A stretch of DNA of 64,000 nucleotides from Palleronia caenipelagi (GCF_007004065.1 NZ_VFSV01000007.1:96157-160156), one strand, 5' to 3'. Shown: positions 25,797 to 36,504, counted from the stretch's first letter. Program-made: numbers and translations. Notes: generated by a model not told the origin, from the letters alone.

Positions 25797-25802
25797 TTGA
25801 CA
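25797..25802 (+). promoter_or_regulatory. TTGACA element before lepB
   Basis: A consensus TTGACA sits 58 bases before lepB; the best hexamer 17 bases on is CAAACA, a poor -10. A short CCGCC-TCCG-GGCGG hairpin lies at 25803-25816. It could be the promoter of the lepB-rnc-era-recO series, but the -10 is weak. Confidence 0.35.
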
Positions 25803-25854
25803 CCGCCTCCGGGCGGGAACAAACAGGCGCGAAACATCGAAGCAGGGGGCAGGT

Positions 25855-26643
25855 ATGGCCGACAAAGCGGAAGAAAAGGGCGGCATCGTCGAGACGATCA
25901 AGACGGTGGTCTACGCGCTGCTGATCGCCGGTGCGTTCCGCACGCTCCTGTTCCAGCCCTTCTGGATTCCTTCGGGCTCGATGAAGGATACGCTGCTGGT
26001 CGGCGATTTTCTCTTCGTGAACAAAATGGCCTATGGCTATTCCCAGTATTCCTGCCCCTTTGCCATGTGTAAATTTATCGACGGGCGCTGGATGGGGTCT
26101 GAGCCCGAGCGCGGCGATGTGGCAGTGTTCCGCCATCCTGTGAACGGGGCGGATTTCATCAAGCGTCTTGTGGGTCTGCCTGGCGATCAGGTCCAGATGC
26201 GTGACAGCGTGCTCTACATCAACGGTGAAGAGGCGCCGCAGGAGGATGCCGGGACCTTTGTGGAGACCTATGAGCCGCAGGGGTCCATCGGCAACACGCC
26301 GCAATGTCAGAATCCGGGCGTGGCGCTCGGCAATGACTGTGTGAAAACGCGCAAGATCGAAACCCTGCCCGGCGGCGTGAGCCACAGTATCCTCGATGTG
26401 CGGACCTCGCGGCTGGACAACACCCCTGTGTTTACGGTGCCCGAGGGGCATTACTTCTTCATGGGGGACAACCGCGACAATTCCACCGACAGCCGCGTGC
26501 CGCAGACCTCCATGGGGGTCGGGTTCGTGCCCTTTGAGAACCTCATTGGACGGGCTGATCGGGTCATGTTCTCCTCTGCCGGGAAATCTATGCTCTACTT
26601 CTGGACCTGGCGGGGGGACCGTTTTTTCGAGAAGATCGAGTGA
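25855..26643 (+). CDS. lepB: Signal peptidase I
   Basis: The membrane-bound leader peptidase that cleaves Sec signal peptides, 262 residues. One N-terminal membrane segment (about 18-36) precedes the catalytic Ser motif [12 protein letters not shown] and the Lys general-base motif [12 protein letters not shown]; the C-terminal [11 protein letters not shown] is conserved. An extra loop with paired Cys ([13 protein letters not shown]) is seen in alphaproteobacterial copies. The stop overlaps the rnc start by four bases, the usual lepB-rnc coupling. Confidence 0.97.
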   Translation: MADKAEEKGGIVETIKTVVYALLIAGAFRTLLFQPFWIPSGSMKDTLLVGDFLFVNKMAYGYSQYSCPFAMCKFIDGRWMGSEPERGDVAVFRHPVNGADFIKRLVGLPGDQVQMRDSVLYINGEEAPQEDAGTFVETYEPQGSIGNTPQCQNPGVALGNDCVKTRKIETLPGGVSHSILDVRTSRLDNTPVFTVPEGHYFFMGDNRDNSTDSRVPQTSMGVGFVPFENLIGRADRVMFSSAGKSMLYFWTWRGDRFFEKIE

Positions 26644-27323
26644 AGCTGAGCGCGGATCAGGCCCAGTTTGCGGGGCGGATCGGGCATGAGTTCGGGCGGC
26701 CCGAGCTGCTGGTGCAGGCCCTGACTCACGGGTCGATCTCCTCGGCCAGCCGTCCGGATAACCAGCGGCTCGAATTTCTGGGCGACCGGGTACTGGGGCT
26801 GGTGATGGCTGAAGCGCTGTTCATGGCAGACCCCACCAGCACCGAAGGACAGCTCGCCCCCCAGTTCAACGCGCTGGTGCGCAAGGAAACCTGTGCCGCC
26901 GTAGCCCGCGAGATCGGCCTCGGCGATGTGCTGCGGCTGGGGCGCTCGGAGATGAAATCCGGCGGCCGCCGCAAGGAAGCGCTGCTGGGCGACGCCATGG
27001 AAGCGGTGATCGCCGCAGTCTATCTCGATGCCGGGTTCGCCCCTTCGCGCGACATGATCCTGCGCCTTTGGGGCGAACGGATCACCACGGTCGAAGCCGA
27101 TGCCCGCGATGCGAAGACCATGCTGCAAGAATGGGCGCAGGCCCGTGGTCTGCCGCCCCCGGCCTATGTGGAGACGGGACGCGAGGGGCCCGATCATGCG
27201 CCGGTCTTTACCATCGAGGCGCGGCTTCAGAGCGGTCAGGCCGCTTCCGCCCGCGCCAAGTCAAAGCGCGATGCCAGCCAGCAGGCGGCGCAGTCCCTGC
27301 TGCACTCGTTGAACGGCGCATGA
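26640..27323 (+). CDS. rnc: Ribonuclease III
   Basis: A dsRNA endonuclease for rRNA and mRNA processing, 227 residues. The catalytic signature is [13 protein letters not shown], with the second acidic site in [16 protein letters not shown]. The dsRNA-binding domain covers about residues 155-225 ([20 protein letters not shown]). GTG start at 26640 overlapping the lepB stop. It overlaps the following DMT transporter gene by four bases. Confidence 0.97.
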   Translation: MKLSADQAQFAGRIGHEFGRPELLVQALTHGSISSASRPDNQRLEFLGDRVLGLVMAEALFMADPTSTEGQLAPQFNALVRKETCAAVAREIGLGDVLRLGRSEMKSGGRRKEALLGDAMEAVIAAVYLDAGFAPSRDMILRLWGERITTVEADARDAKTMLQEWAQARGLPPPAYVETGREGPDHAPVFTIEARLQSGQAASARAKSKRDASQQAAQSLLHSLNGA

Positions 27324-28210
27324 CGCCCAATCTTCGGGGTGCGAGCCTCATGGTTCTGGCCATGACGCTCTTTGCCCTCGAAGATGCGTGTTTCAAGGCC
27401 GTCACCAAGACCACGCCGCCCGGCATCGGCACGATGATCTTTGGCCTCGGTGGTCTGATCGTTTTTGCGCTCTGGACCCGGGCTGCGGGCGAGCGGGTCT
27501 GGACCCCGGCCTATCTTTCGCCCGTGATGCTGGTCCGCTCGGGATTCGAGATCATGGGGCGGCTGTTCTTCGCCTTGGCGCTGGCCTTTGCACCGCTGGC
27601 CACCACCTCCGCGATCCTTCAGGCCGCGACCTTGGTTGTGACGCTCGGTGCCGCGCTGTTTCTTGGAGAGCGAGTCGGTCTGCGCCGCTGGATCGCCATG
27701 GCGGTGGGGTTTGCGGGCGTCGTCCTTATCCTTCGCCCCGGCGCGGAGGCGTTCGAGCCGACGCTGATCTTTGCCGTTCTCGGCATGATCGGCTTCTCTG
27801 GCCGGGATCTGGCCACCCGCGCCAGCCCGCCCAGCCTGTCGCTCCGCCAGCTCGGCGTCCCCGGATTTGCGGTGGTGCTCGTCGCCGGGCTGATCATCGC
27901 TACGGTTCAGGGCGACTGGCGTCTGCCGGACGCCACAGCCGCGCTCCTCCTCTGTGGCACAATCCTCGCCGGCGTCTGCGCTTATACCGCGCTCTCGGGG
28001 GCCATGCGCAGCGGTGACGTTTCCGTCGTCGCGCCGTTTCGCTACAGCCGCCTGCTCGTGGCACTGGTCCTCGCGGTGCTGCTCTTTGATGAACGCCCCG
28101 ACACGCTGGCCCTGATCGGAGCGACGCTGATCGTGACCAGCGGCCTCTACACCTTGCTGCGCTCCAGGGCTGGCGCGCGGCGCGGCTCTGGAGTATCACG
28201 CCGACCTTGA
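27320..28210 (+). CDS. DMT-family transporter (EamA domains)
   Basis: A 296-residue membrane protein with about ten hydrophobic segments and two EamA repeats ([18 protein letters not shown] in the first, [24 protein letters not shown] in the second). Drug/metabolite transporters export diverse small molecules; the substrate here is unknown. The ATG at 27320 overlaps the rnc stop; an upstream extension would lie wholly in rnc. It is inserted between rnc and era, which in many relatives are adjacent. Confidence 0.9.
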   Translation: MTPNLRGASLMVLAMTLFALEDACFKAVTKTTPPGIGTMIFGLGGLIVFALWTRAAGERVWTPAYLSPVMLVRSGFEIMGRLFFALALAFAPLATTSAILQAATLVVTLGAALFLGERVGLRRWIAMAVGFAGVVLILRPGAEAFEPTLIFAVLGMIGFSGRDLATRASPPSLSLRQLGVPGFAVVLVAGLIIATVQGDWRLPDATAALLLCGTILAGVCAYTALSGAMRSGDVSVVAPFRYSRLLVALVLAVLLFDERPDTLALIGATLIVTSGLYTLLRSRAGARRGSGVSRRP

Positions 28211-28224
28211 CCCGGAGAGACCAG

Positions 28225-29130
28225 ATGACCACACGCGCGGGCTTTGCCGCCCTGATCGGAGAACCCAACGCAGGCAAATCCACCCTGCTGAACCGCATGG
28301 TGGGGGCGAAGGTGTCCATCGTGACCCATAAGGTGCAGACCACCCGCGCCCGGATCCGGGGTGTGGCGATGGAGGGCGAGAGCCAGATCGTCTTCGTGGA
28401 CACGCCCGGCCTCTTTGCGCCGCGCCGCCGGCTCGACCGCGCCATGGTCGCTGCCGCCTGGAGCGGAGCCGCCGATGCGGATGTAATTGTGCTGCTGATT
28501 GAGGCCCATCGGGGGCTGACCGAGGGCGTCGAGGCGATCCTGACGGCTTTGGAAGAGCGTGAGGTGCGCCAACCTGTGATGCTTGCGATCAACAAGATCG
28601 ACCGGGTTGAGGCGCCGGACCTGCTGGCCCTGACCAAGGAGATGAACGACCGCTACGCCTTCGCCGAGACCTTCATGATCTCCGCCGAAAAAGGCCACGG
28701 GGTTGAGGATCTGCGTCTGGCGCTGGCCGCGCGCATGCCCGAGAGCCCGTGGCTCTACCCCGAGGATCAGATCGCCGACCTGCCCATGCGGATGATTGCC
28801 GCGGAGATCACCCGGGAAAAGCTGACCCTGCGGCTCCATCAGGAACTGCCCTACCAGCTTACCGTCGAGACCGAGAACTGGGAAGAGCGCAAGGATGGCT
28901 CCGCCCGGATCGACCAGATGATCTACGTGATCCGTGACGGCCACAAAGGAATCGTTCTGGGCAAGCGCGGCGAGACGATCAAGGCCGTCAGCCAGGCCGC
29001 CCGTGAAGAACTCGTGGAGTTTCTGGGCCGCAAGGTACACCTGTTTTTGCAGGTCAAGGTCCGCCCCGGCTGGCTCGATGAGGCCGAGCGCTATTCTGAG
29101 ATGGGGCTCGACTTCTCCGACGGCAACTGA
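28225..29130 (+). CDS. era: GTPase Era
   Basis: An essential GTPase that binds 16S rRNA during 30S assembly, 301 residues. G1 is GEPNAGKSTLLN, G3 DTPGLFAP, G4 NKID, and the C-terminal KH domain contains VLGKRGETIKAVSQAAREEL. I chose ATG 28225 because GGAGAG lies seven bases upstream; a TTG at 28207 would add six residues. It overlaps the next gene start by one base. Confidence 0.97.
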   Translation: MTTRAGFAALIGEPNAGKSTLLNRMVGAKVSIVTHKVQTTRARIRGVAMEGESQIVFVDTPGLFAPRRRLDRAMVAAAWSGAADADVIVLLIEAHRGLTEGVEAILTALEEREVRQPVMLAINKIDRVEAPDLLALTKEMNDRYAFAETFMISAEKGHGVEDLRLALAARMPESPWLYPEDQIADLPMRMIAAEITREKLTLRLHQELPYQLTVETENWEERKDGSARIDQMIYVIRDGHKGIVLGKRGETIKAVSQAAREELVEFLGRKVHLFLQVKVRPGWLDEAERYSEMGLDFSDGN

Positions 29131-29459
29131 TGGCGCGGCTGGCCTCGGGGATCTGGGTGGGCGCCTATCTGCGACGCCTGCAAGCTGCGCTGATCCCGGC
29201 CTACGTCACCGCCCGCGGTGACGACACCGCAGGGGCCGTACTGGTCAAACTCGCGACGCTGGACGGAAATGCCAAGGCCTTCCAGCGCAGCTACGATTTT
29301 GAGCAGGACGCTCGCATCTGGATGGAGCTTGCTTCCGGACCCGAGCCCGACGTCGACGCGTTGATCGCCCGCCAGCGCGCCTCTGACCCGGATCTCTGGG
29401 TGATTGAGATCGAAGACCGCGACGGTCGCACTCTGCTGGATGAGGAGGGCCTCGCGTGA
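29130..29459 (+). CDS. DUF1491 family protein
   Basis: A 109-residue soluble protein of family DUF1491, typical of alphaproteobacteria and usually placed between era and recO as here. Recognised by GIWVGAYLRRLQAA, the central GAVLVKLATLDG strand and the conserved C-terminal DPDLWVIEIEDRDGR. Function unknown. Its start overlaps the era stop by one base and its stop overlaps recO by four. Confidence 0.88.
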   Translation: MARLASGIWVGAYLRRLQAALIPAYVTARGDDTAGAVLVKLATLDGNAKAFQRSYDFEQDARIWMELASGPEPDVDALIARQRASDPDLWVIEIEDRDGRTLLDEEGLA

Positions 29460-30190
29460 TCTCCTGGACGGAGGAGGGCATGGTCCTCTCCGCGCGCCGC
29501 CACGGCGAGTCCGACGCGATCCTCGACGTGCTCACTCGCGATCATGGACGTCACGCCGGCGTGGTGCGCGGAGGGGGCGGTCGCAGGCTGGCGCCGCTGA
29601 TGCAGCCCGGTACCCAACTGTCACTGACATGGCGCGCCCGGCTCGAAGACCATCTGGGCCATTTCTCCGTAGAGCCCCTGCGCGCCCGGGCGGGTCTCCT
29701 TGCCGATCCTCTGGCGCTGGCGGGCCTTGGAGCGGTCACGTCATTGCTGGGCTACGCCTTGCCCGAGCGCGAGTCCCAGCACGGCCTCTATGAGGCGACA
29801 CTGGCGCTGATCGACCTGATGGAGACCGGAGCAGACTGGCCGCTTGCGTATCTGCGCTGGGAGATGGGCCTTCTTGACCATCTGGGCTTCGGTCTAGACC
29901 TCACTTGCTGCGCCGCAACCGGGGCCTCCAGTGATCTTGCCTACATCTCCCCGAAAACCGGCCGCGCCGTCAGCGTGGCGGGCGCAGGCGACTGGGCCGA
30001 TCGCCTCTTGCCACTCCCGCCCGCGATGCTCCGTAGCGACGTGAGTGCATCGCCGGAGATCGCCCGCGCCCTCACGGTTACCGGCCATTTCCTGCAAAAG
30101 CGCCTCGCTCCCGCCTCGGGGGACAAACCGCTCCCCCCCGCCCGCGACCGCCTCCTGAGTCGCCTTGCGCGGGCCCCTTCATCCGTCTGA
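29456..30190 (+). CDS. recO: DNA repair protein RecO
   Basis: A recombination mediator of 244 residues that loads RecA at gaps together with RecF/RecR. The N-terminal OB fold begins with the signature EGMVLSARRHGESDAIL; the C-terminal helical domain has the expected WEMGLLDHLGFGLDLTCCA segment, with a partial Cys cluster. GTG start coupled to the DUF1491 stop. It is the last gene of the lepB-to-recO series and is convergent with the malic enzyme gene. Confidence 0.95.
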   Translation: MISWTEEGMVLSARRHGESDAILDVLTRDHGRHAGVVRGGGGRRLAPLMQPGTQLSLTWRARLEDHLGHFSVEPLRARAGLLADPLALAGLGAVTSLLGYALPERESQHGLYEATLALIDLMETGADWPLAYLRWEMGLLDHLGFGLDLTCCAATGASSDLAYISPKTGRAVSVAGAGDWADRLLPLPPAMLRSDVSASPEIARALTVTGHFLQKRLAPASGDKPLPPARDRLLSRLARAPSSV

Positions 30191-30197
30191 AAATATC

Positions 30198-30221
30198 CCG
30201 GGGTACGGGCCCGCGCCCCGG
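30198..30221. terminator. GC-rich hairpin between convergent recO and malic enzyme genes
   Basis: CCGGGG (30198-30203) and CCCCGG (30216-30221) enclose an inner CGGGCCCG palindrome. No T tract on either side; it may act as a bidirectional stop or just mark the 59-base junction. Confidence 0.4.
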
Positions 30222-30249
30222 ACGGGCAGAGCCCCAGCCCTCTCCATCC

Positions 30250-32529
30250 TTATCCGTAGGTCGCGACTGGCGTGCCCGCGACGGCGGACATGTTCAAGAG
30301 ACCGCGGGCCGTGATCGACGGCGTCACGATATGCGCCCGGTTCGCCAGCCCCATCAGGATCGGCCCCACTTCCAGCCCATTCGCCTTCATCTTCAGGATG
30401 TTACGAACGCTCGACGCCGCATCCGTGTTGGCAAAGACCAGCACATTCGCCGCCCCCTCGAACCGCGCATCGGGGAAGATCCGTCCGCGCACGTCAGGGT
30501 CAAGCGCCGCGTCCGCGTGCATCTCACCCTCATAGGCAAAGTCGCGGGGGGCGCTGTCGAGGATATCGAGCGCGGCCCGCATCCGCTGACCGGAATCGCA
30601 GGCGAAATCGCCGAATTGCGAATGGGAGCAGAGCGCAACCTTCGGCTCCAGCCCGAAGCGCCGCACGTGGCGGGCGGCGCCGATGCAGCTATTGGCGATC
30701 TGCTCCGGCGTCGGCTGCGGGTTCACATGGGTGTCGGCGATGAAGAGCGGCCCGTCCTCGAGAATCATCAGGCTCAGCGCGCCGATGGGGCGGTGGGTCT
30801 CGTCGGCAAGCACCTGTGTCACATAGTTCAGATGCCACAGATACTGGCCGAAGGTGCCACAGATCAGACTGTCTGCCTCGCCGCGATGGACCATCACCGC
30901 ACCGATGGCGGTGGTGTTGGTGCGCATGATCGCCTTGGCAATATCGGGCGTCACGCCATGGCGCCGCATGATCTGGTGATAGGTTGTCCAGTAGTCGCGG
31001 TAGCGCGGATCGTTATCTGGCGCGACGATGTCGAAATCGGTCCGGGGCCGGATCTTGAGCCCCGCACGTTCGGCGCGGCGCTCGATAACATCGGGACGAC
31101 CGATCAGGATCGGCTTGTCCGTGGTCTCTTCGAGCATGGCGTTGGCGGCGCGCAGCACCCGTTCGTCCTCGCCTTCGGCAAAGACGATGCGCCGTTCTGC
31201 GGTCGCCGCCGCCTGGAAGACAGGGCGCATGATGAGAGAGGACCGGAACACCGAGGCATCGAGCCCGGCTTTGTACGCGGCGATGTCGTCGATGGGACGC
31301 TCGGCCACACCCGATTCGATGGCCGCGCGCGCCACGGAGGTCGCCACGACGCCCATCAGGCGCGGATCGAAGGGCTTGGGGATCAGATAATCGGGACCGA
31401 AGGTCAACTGCTCGCCACGATAGGCGGCGGCGGTCTCGGCGGTGGTGGTCTTGCGCGCCAGTTCGGCGATGCCTTCAACGCAGGCGATTTTCATCTCGTC
31501 ATTGATGGTCGTCGCGCCCACATCCAGCGCGCCCCGGAAGATGAACGGGAAGCACAGGACGTTATTCACCTGATTGGGGAAATCCGAGCGGCCCGTGGCG
31601 ATGATGGCGTCCGGCGCCACCTCCCGCGCGGCGGCAGGATCGATCTCGGGGTTGGGGTTGGCGAGGGCGAAGATGATCGGACGGTCAGCCATTTTGGCGA
31701 CCATCTCCGGCTTCAGCACATTTGGACCCGAGAGGCCGAGGAACAGGTCGGCCCCCTCGATCACGTCGCCCAGGTCACGCGGTCCGCCGGGCTGCGCATA
31801 GGCGGCCTTTTGCTCCGTCATGGAGGCTTCGCGACCCTCATGGACCAGCCCGTCGAGGTCGCAGAGCCAGACATTCTCGCGCTTGACGCCGAGTTTCAGC
31901 AGCATGTTGAGACAGGCGATCCCCGCGGCGCCGCCGCCGGTGGAGACGACCTTGATCTCGTCAAAGCTCTTGCCCGCGACGCGTAGCGCGTTGAGGGCAG
32001 CCGCTCCGACGACGATGGCGGTGCCGTGCTGGTCATCGTGGAAGACCGGAATATTCATCCGCTCGCGGCAGATTTCCTCGACGATAAAGCAGTCGGGGGC
32101 CTTGATATCTTCGAGGTTGATCGCCCCGAACGTCGGCTCCAGCGCGCAGACGATGTCGGCCAGCCTTTCGGGATCGGCCTCGTTCAGCTCTATGTCAAAG
32201 CAGTTGATATCGGCGAACTTCTTGAACAGGACCGCCTTGCCCTCCATCACAGGTTTGGAGGCCAGAGCGCCAATATTGCCCAGCCCCAGCACCGCTGTGC
32301 CATTGGTGACCACGGCCACAAGATTGCCGCGCGCGGTGTAGTCGCGGGCAGTGCTGGCGTCGTTCTTGATCTCGATACAGGCTTCGGCAACACCGGGCGA
32401 ATAGGCTCGCGCCAGATCGCGCCCGTTGGCCAGCGGTTTCGTGGCGCGGACTTCGAGTTTTCCCGGAATCGGTTCGCGGTGATAGGCGAGGGCGGCCTCT
32501 CTCAGAGATGTGGTCTTGTCGGTGCTCAT
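30250..32529 (-). CDS. maeB: NADP-dependent malic enzyme with phosphotransacetylase-like domain
   Basis: A 759-residue fusion typical of MaeB. The N-terminal malic enzyme part (about 1-420) converts malate to pyruvate plus CO2 with NADP reduction; visible are [36 protein letters not shown] and the nucleotide loop [13 protein letters not shown]. The C-terminal phosphate acetyl/butyryltransferase-like domain (about 435-759) is usually regulatory and binds acetyl-CoA. Gene is divergent from cdd with a 144-base shared upstream region. Confidence 0.97.
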   Translation of the reverse strand: MSTDKTTSLREAALAYHREPIPGKLEVRATKPLANGRDLARAYSPGVAEACIEIKNDASTARDYTARGNLVAVVTNGTAVLGLGNIGALASKPVMEGKAVLFKKFADINCFDIELNEADPERLADIVCALEPTFGAINLEDIKAPDCFIVEEICRERMNIPVFHDDQHGTAIVVGAAALNALRVAGKSFDEIKVVSTGGGAAGIACLNMLLKLGVKRENVWLCDLDGLVHEGREASMTEQKAAYAQPGGPRDLGDVIEGADLFLGLSGPNVLKPEMVAKMADRPIIFALANPNPEIDPAAAREVAPDAIIATGRSDFPNQVNNVLCFPFIFRGALDVGATTINDEMKIACVEGIAELARKTTTAETAAAYRGEQLTFGPDYLIPKPFDPRLMGVVATSVARAAIESGVAERPIDDIAAYKAGLDASVFRSSLIMRPVFQAAATAERRIVFAEGEDERVLRAANAMLEETTDKPILIGRPDVIERRAERAGLKIRPRTDFDIVAPDNDPRYRDYWTTYHQIMRRHGVTPDIAKAIMRTNTTAIGAVMVHRGEADSLICGTFGQYLWHLNYVTQVLADETHRPIGALSLMILEDGPLFIADTHVNPQPTPEQIANSCIGAARHVRRFGLEPKVALCSHSQFGDFACDSGQRMRAALDILDSAPRDFAYEGEMHADAALDPDVRGRIFPDARFEGAANVLVFANTDAASSVRNILKMKANGLEVGPILMGLANRAHIVTPSITARGLLNMSAVAGTPVATYG

Positions 32530-32628
32530 AGGTCCTCCGGGCCGCAGGGGCAGTCAAACATCCCAGACCGATAGCGTATTTGCGGGGCGCGACGCCAGAC
32601 CCGTCATTGCCCTTGCGGCAGGTGTCAT

Positions 32629-32638
32629 GCGTTAACGC
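32629..32638. promoter_or_regulatory. GCGTTAACGC palindrome upstream of cdd
   Basis: A perfect 10-base palindrome in the 144-base gap between divergent maeB and cdd, 36 bases before the cdd ATG. Candidate operator for a nucleoside-responsive or metabolic regulator. No consensus -35/-10 pair was found around it. Confidence 0.35.
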
Positions 32639-32673
32639 TTGCCAAAGATCGTGCTCCTCATCACCATATCGTC

Positions 32674-33069
32674 ATGACTGATTTGTTGAGCGCGGCACTG
32701 GCCGTACGAGAAAAAGCCTACGCACCCTATTCGGGCTTTAAGGTGGGCGCGGCGCTGGAGACGACCGGCGGGGCGGTGCATGTGGGCTGCAACGTGGAAA
32801 ATGTGGCCTATCCGGAGGGCACCTGTGCCGAAGCGGGGGCCATCGCGGCGATGGTAGCGGCCGGGGATCGGGAGATCGCCGCGGTGACTGTAGTCGCCGA
32901 CAGCCCGACGCCGGTGCCCCCCTGCGGTGGGTGCCGCCAGAAGATCGCCGAGTTTGCCTCTGGTGAAGTGGTCGTAACCATGGCGACGGTGGGCGGGGAG
33001 ACCCTGCGGATGCGGGTCGATGAGCTCCTGCCGGGGGCGTTCGACGCGGCACATATGGAGATGCCGTGA
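32674..33069 (+). CDS. cdd: Cytidine deaminase
   Basis: Deaminates cytidine and deoxycytidine to uridine/deoxyuridine; cytosolic zinc enzyme, 131 residues, the short homotetrameric type. Zinc ligands are in the TCAEAGAI block (Cys plus catalytic Glu) and the PPCGGCRQKI block (two Cys). The substrate loop is VGCNVENVAYPEG. First gene of a five-gene nucleoside salvage operon; its stop overlaps deoA by four bases. Confidence 0.96.
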   Translation: MTDLLSAALAVREKAYAPYSGFKVGAALETTGGAVHVGCNVENVAYPEGTCAEAGAIAAMVAAGDREIAAVTVVADSPTPVPPCGGCRQKIAEFASGEVVVTMATVGGETLRMRVDELLPGAFDAAHMEMP

Positions 33070-34355
33070 CCACGCGTGATCTGCTGGGCGCCCTGCGGGC
33101 CGGGGAACGCCCCGATCCCGAGGCGGTTGCACGCTTCGCCGCTGGTCTGGCGGACGGGACGGTAAGCGACGCGCAGGCGGGGGCCTTTGCGATGGGCGTC
33201 TGCATGGGGCCGGGTCTCGGCGAAGCCGGGCGGGTGGCCCTGACCCGCGCGATGGCCGAGAGCGGTGACCGGATGCGCTGGGACCTGCCGGGTCCGGTGC
33301 TCGACAAACATTCGACTGGCGGGGTTGGCGATCCGGTGTCCCTGATCCTCGCGCCTGCGCTGGCTGCGCTGGACGTGTACGTGCCAATGATCTCGGGTCG
33401 GGGGCTGGGTCACACGGGCGGTACGCTGGACAAGCTCGAAGCACTTCCCGGCGTGGTGGTCGAGCAGGGCGAAGAGCGCTTTCGCGCTATGGTGCGAGAG
33501 CTGGGCTTCGCCATCGTTGCTGCGAGCGGCGATCTGGCCCCTGCGGACCGGCGGCTCTACGCGATCCGCGATGTGACCGTGACCGTGGACCAGATTGACC
33601 TGATCACCGCCTCGATCCTGTCAAAGAAGCTGGCCGCCGGGCTGGATGGGCTGGTGCTGGATGTAAAGCAGGGCTCCGGCGCCTTTATGCAGGCGCCGGA
33701 TCAGGCCCGCGCGCTGGCCGCATCGCTGGTTGCCACCGCGCGCGGCGCGGGCCTTGAGAGCGCGGCGCTGGTGACAGCGATGGATCAGCCGCTTGCTCCG
33801 GTTTGCGGCAATGCGCTGGAGATCGTGGCAGTGCTGGAGGTGCTCTGTGGATCTGGAGACGATCGGCTGCGGGAGGTGACGCTGGCATTGGGCGACCAAC
33901 TCCTGACGCTGGCGGGGCAGATTGATGGCAGGCAACGTCTGGAACGGGTGCTCGATTCGGGCGCTGCGGCGGAGCGATTCGCCCGGATGATCGCCGCCAT
34001 GGGCGGTCCGCGCGATGTTCTGACCGATCCGAAGCTGGCGGCGGCACCGGTGATCCGGGAGGTCTGCGCAGGTCGCGCTGGCTACGTGCGGTGTATGGAT
34101 GGCCGGGCGCTCGGGCGGATCGTTGTCGATCTTGGGGGCGGCCGACAGCGCGATGGGGATCTGATCGACCCGGCGGTCGGGATCGACCACGTGGTGCGGA
34201 TTGGTTCTTGGCTTGGGGAACACGATCCGTTGGGACGTGTTCATGCTCGCAGTGAGGCTGAGGCTGATCGTGCAGCGGAGGCTCTGCGGCAAGCGATCAC
34301 CCTAGGGGAGGACTATGCCGCGCCAGCCCCATTGATTCAGGAGACACTCACATGA
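33066..34355 (+). CDS. deoA: Thymidine phosphorylase
   Basis: Cleaves thymidine (and deoxyuridine) with phosphate to the base and deoxyribose-1-phosphate; 429 residues. The pyrimidine nucleoside phosphorylase signature is SGRGLGHTGGTLDKLE; the phosphate-binding loop is KHSTGGVGD. The all-alpha N-terminal and C-terminal PYNP domains are both present. GTG start overlapping cdd by four bases; the stop overlaps deoB by four. Confidence 0.96.
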   Translation: MTTRDLLGALRAGERPDPEAVARFAAGLADGTVSDAQAGAFAMGVCMGPGLGEAGRVALTRAMAESGDRMRWDLPGPVLDKHSTGGVGDPVSLILAPALAALDVYVPMISGRGLGHTGGTLDKLEALPGVVVEQGEERFRAMVRELGFAIVAASGDLAPADRRLYAIRDVTVTVDQIDLITASILSKKLAAGLDGLVLDVKQGSGAFMQAPDQARALAASLVATARGAGLESAALVTAMDQPLAPVCGNALEIVAVLEVLCGSGDDRLREVTLALGDQLLTLAGQIDGRQRLERVLDSGAAAERFARMIAAMGGPRDVLTDPKLAAAPVIREVCAGRAGYVRCMDGRALGRIVVDLGGGRQRDGDLIDPAVGIDHVVRIGSWLGEHDPLGRVHARSEAEADRAAEALRQAITLGEDYAAPAPLIQETLT

Positions 34356-35530
34356 GTCGCGCGTTTCTTGTCGTCCTCGATAGTGTGGGTATTGGCGGTG
34401 CGCCGGATGCGGAGGTGTTCGGGGATACGGGTGCAAACACGGTGGGCCACATCGCGGAGGCGCTGGCGGGCAGCGCCGCGCCCCTGCACCTGCCACATCT
34501 GGACGCGCTGGGACTGGGTCAGGCGGTGACGCTCGCCTCGGGGCTGGAGGCGCCAGGACTCGGGGCCGAGCCGCAAGGCCTGTGGGGCGCAGCGACGGAA
34601 GTGAGCCCGGGCAAGGATACGCCCTCGGGGCATTGGGAGCTGGCCGGATTGCCGGTACCCTGGGAATGGACGTTCTTTCCCCATGAGGATCCGTGCTTTG
34701 ACGACGCGCTGGTTGCGAAGGTCTGCGAGATCGCGGGAACGGACGGCATCCTCGGCAACCGCCATGCTTCGGGGACGAATATCATCGAGGAAGAGGGTGC
34801 CGAGCATCTGAGGACGGGCTGGCCGATCTGCTACACCTCGACCGACAGCGTGTTTCAGATCGCGGCCCATGAGGAGCATTTCGGTCTCGACCGGCTGCTT
34901 GATCTCTGTGCGCGGCTGGCACCCGAGCTGCACGCCCAGAGGGTCGGGCGGGTGATCGCGCGGCCCTTTGTCGGTACGCCCGAGACCGGCTGGACGCGGA
35001 CCCCGAACCGTCAGGATTTCGCCATCGCCCCGCCCGCCGAGACGCTTTGCGACTGGGTCAGCGCGGCGGGGCGCGAGGTGCATTCCGTGGGCAAGATCTG
35101 TGACATCTTCTCGATGCAGGGGATCGATACGAAGGTAAAGGGCACCGATGCAGCGCTGCTTGAGGCGCTTACCAGCCGGATTGCCGAGGCTGAGGACGGC
35201 TCGCTGACCTTCGCGAATTTCGTCGAGTTTGACAGCCTTTATGGCCACCGTCGCGACCCTGAGGGCTATGCGCGCCATCTGGAATGGTTCGACGCGGTGC
35301 TGCCGGACTTGATGGCGCGGATGCGCGCGGGCGACATGTTGGTGATCACCGCCGATCACGGCAACGATCCGACCTGGCGCGGCACCGATCATACCCGCGA
35401 GCGGGTGCCAGTGCTCGTCGCTGGCCTCGGTGTGGGGGCGCTGGGGCAGGTGAGATTTTCTGATGTGGCGGCCAGCATTGCCGACCATCTCGGGGTTGAG
35501 AACAAAGGGCTGGGGAGGTCGTTTCTGTGA
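34352..35530 (+). CDS. deoB: Phosphopentomutase
   Basis: Interconverts (deoxy)ribose-1-phosphate and -5-phosphate; alkaline-phosphatase-superfamily Mn enzyme, 392 residues. Metal ligands are in VLDSVGIGGAPD (N-terminus) and ITADHGNDPTW / GTDHTRERVP (C-terminus). The phosphorylated Thr region lies in SPGKDTPSGHWE. It takes the product of DeoA towards deoxyribose-5-phosphate; no deoC aldolase gene is in the operon here. Overlaps by four bases at both ends. Confidence 0.97.
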   Translation: MSRAFLVVLDSVGIGGAPDAEVFGDTGANTVGHIAEALAGSAAPLHLPHLDALGLGQAVTLASGLEAPGLGAEPQGLWGAATEVSPGKDTPSGHWELAGLPVPWEWTFFPHEDPCFDDALVAKVCEIAGTDGILGNRHASGTNIIEEEGAEHLRTGWPICYTSTDSVFQIAAHEEHFGLDRLLDLCARLAPELHAQRVGRVIARPFVGTPETGWTRTPNRQDFAIAPPAETLCDWVSAAGREVHSVGKICDIFSMQGIDTKVKGTDAALLEALTSRIAEAEDGSLTFANFVEFDSLYGHRRDPEGYARHLEWFDAVLPDLMARMRAGDMLVITADHGNDPTWRGTDHTRERVPVLVAGLGVGALGQVRFSDVAASIADHLGVENKGLGRSFL

Positions 35531-36504
35531 AGGATTTGCCGAAACTTGAGCTGCATCTGCACCATGAAGGCGCGGCCCCGCCCGCCTTCATCCGGGGCCT
35601 CGCGGCGGAAAAAAATGTGGATCTGTCTGGCATCTTTGAGCCTGACGGGAGCTATCGTTTCGACGGCTTCACCCATTTCCTCAGCGTCTATGAGGCGGCG
35701 ACCAGTGTCTTGCAGAGCCCCGAGGATTACGCTCGCCTGACCCGTGCCGTGCTGGAGCAATCCGCCGAGGCCGGGGTGATCTACACGGAGAGCTTTGTCT
35801 CTCCCGATTTCTGCGGCGGGCGGGATGTGGAGGCGTGGCGCGACTATCTGCACGCAATCCGCGAAGCGGCGGAGCAAGCCGAGCGAGACATGGGCATCAC
35901 CATGCGCGCCATCGTCACCTGCATCCGTCATTTTGGCCCTGAAAAGGCGCGAGAAACGGCGCTTTGTGCGGCAGAAACAGTGGGGGATTTCCTCACCGGG
36001 TTCGGGATGGCGGGCGACGAGATGAAGGGCACGCCGGAGGATTTTGCCTACGCCTTTGACATGGCGCGGGAGGCTGAGCTGCGGATCACCTGTCACAGCG
36101 GCGAATGGGGTGATCCGAAGAGTATAGCGCGGACCCTCGATGTATTGCGGCCGGAGCGGCTGGGACATGGGGTGCGTGCGGCCGAGGATCCGCGACTGAT
36201 GGAGCGGTTGGCCGAGAGCGGCGTGGTACTTGAGGTCTGCCCGGGCTCGAACGTGGCGCTGGGCGTGGTGCCGGACTGGGCCTCTCATCCCATTGAGCGG
36301 CTGCGGCGGGCAGGGGTACGGGTGACGGTATCCACTGACGATCCGCCGTTCTTTCATACCGGCATGGTGCGGGAATATGACCGGCTCGCCGACACGTTCG
36401 GCTGGGACGAAGAGGTGTTTCGTGAACTCGCACTCACTGCCGTCGATGCGGCGTTCTGCGATGACGAAACCAAGACCCGCCTGCGCAAAAGGATTGAAAC
36501 ATGA
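35527..36504 (+). CDS. add: Adenosine deaminase
   Basis: A zinc amidohydrolase of 325 residues converting adenosine/deoxyadenosine to inosine forms. The N-terminal metal motif is [10 protein letters not shown] (HxH), followed by HSGEWGDP (catalytic His/Glu region), ERLGHGVRA and the metal Asp in [12 protein letters not shown] in place of the more usual HLDG/HLEG should not affect the two metal His residues. GTG start overlapping deoB. A related adenine deaminase or other member activity cannot be fully excluded. Confidence 0.92.
   Translation: MKDLPKLELHLHHEGAAPPAFIRGLAAEKNVDLSGIFEPDGSYRFDGFTHFLSVYEAATSVLQSPEDYARLTRAVLEQSAEAGVIYTESFVSPDFCGGRDVEAWRDYLHAIREAAEQAERDMGITMRAIVTCIRHFGPEKARETALCAAETVGDFLTGFGMAGDEMKGTPEDFAYAFDMAREAELRITCHSGEWGDPKSIARTLDVLRPERLGHGVRAAEDPRLMERLAESGVVLEVCPGSNVALGVVPDWASHPIERLRRAGVRVTVSTDDPPFFHTGMVREYDRLADTFGWDEEVFRELALTAVDAAFCDDETKTRLRKRIET

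Noticed and set aside
30331..31986. A 551-codon plus-strand frame opposite the malic enzyme gene
   Set aside because: Translation is His/Arg/Gly-rich without motifs; the malic enzyme on the minus strand is unambiguous.
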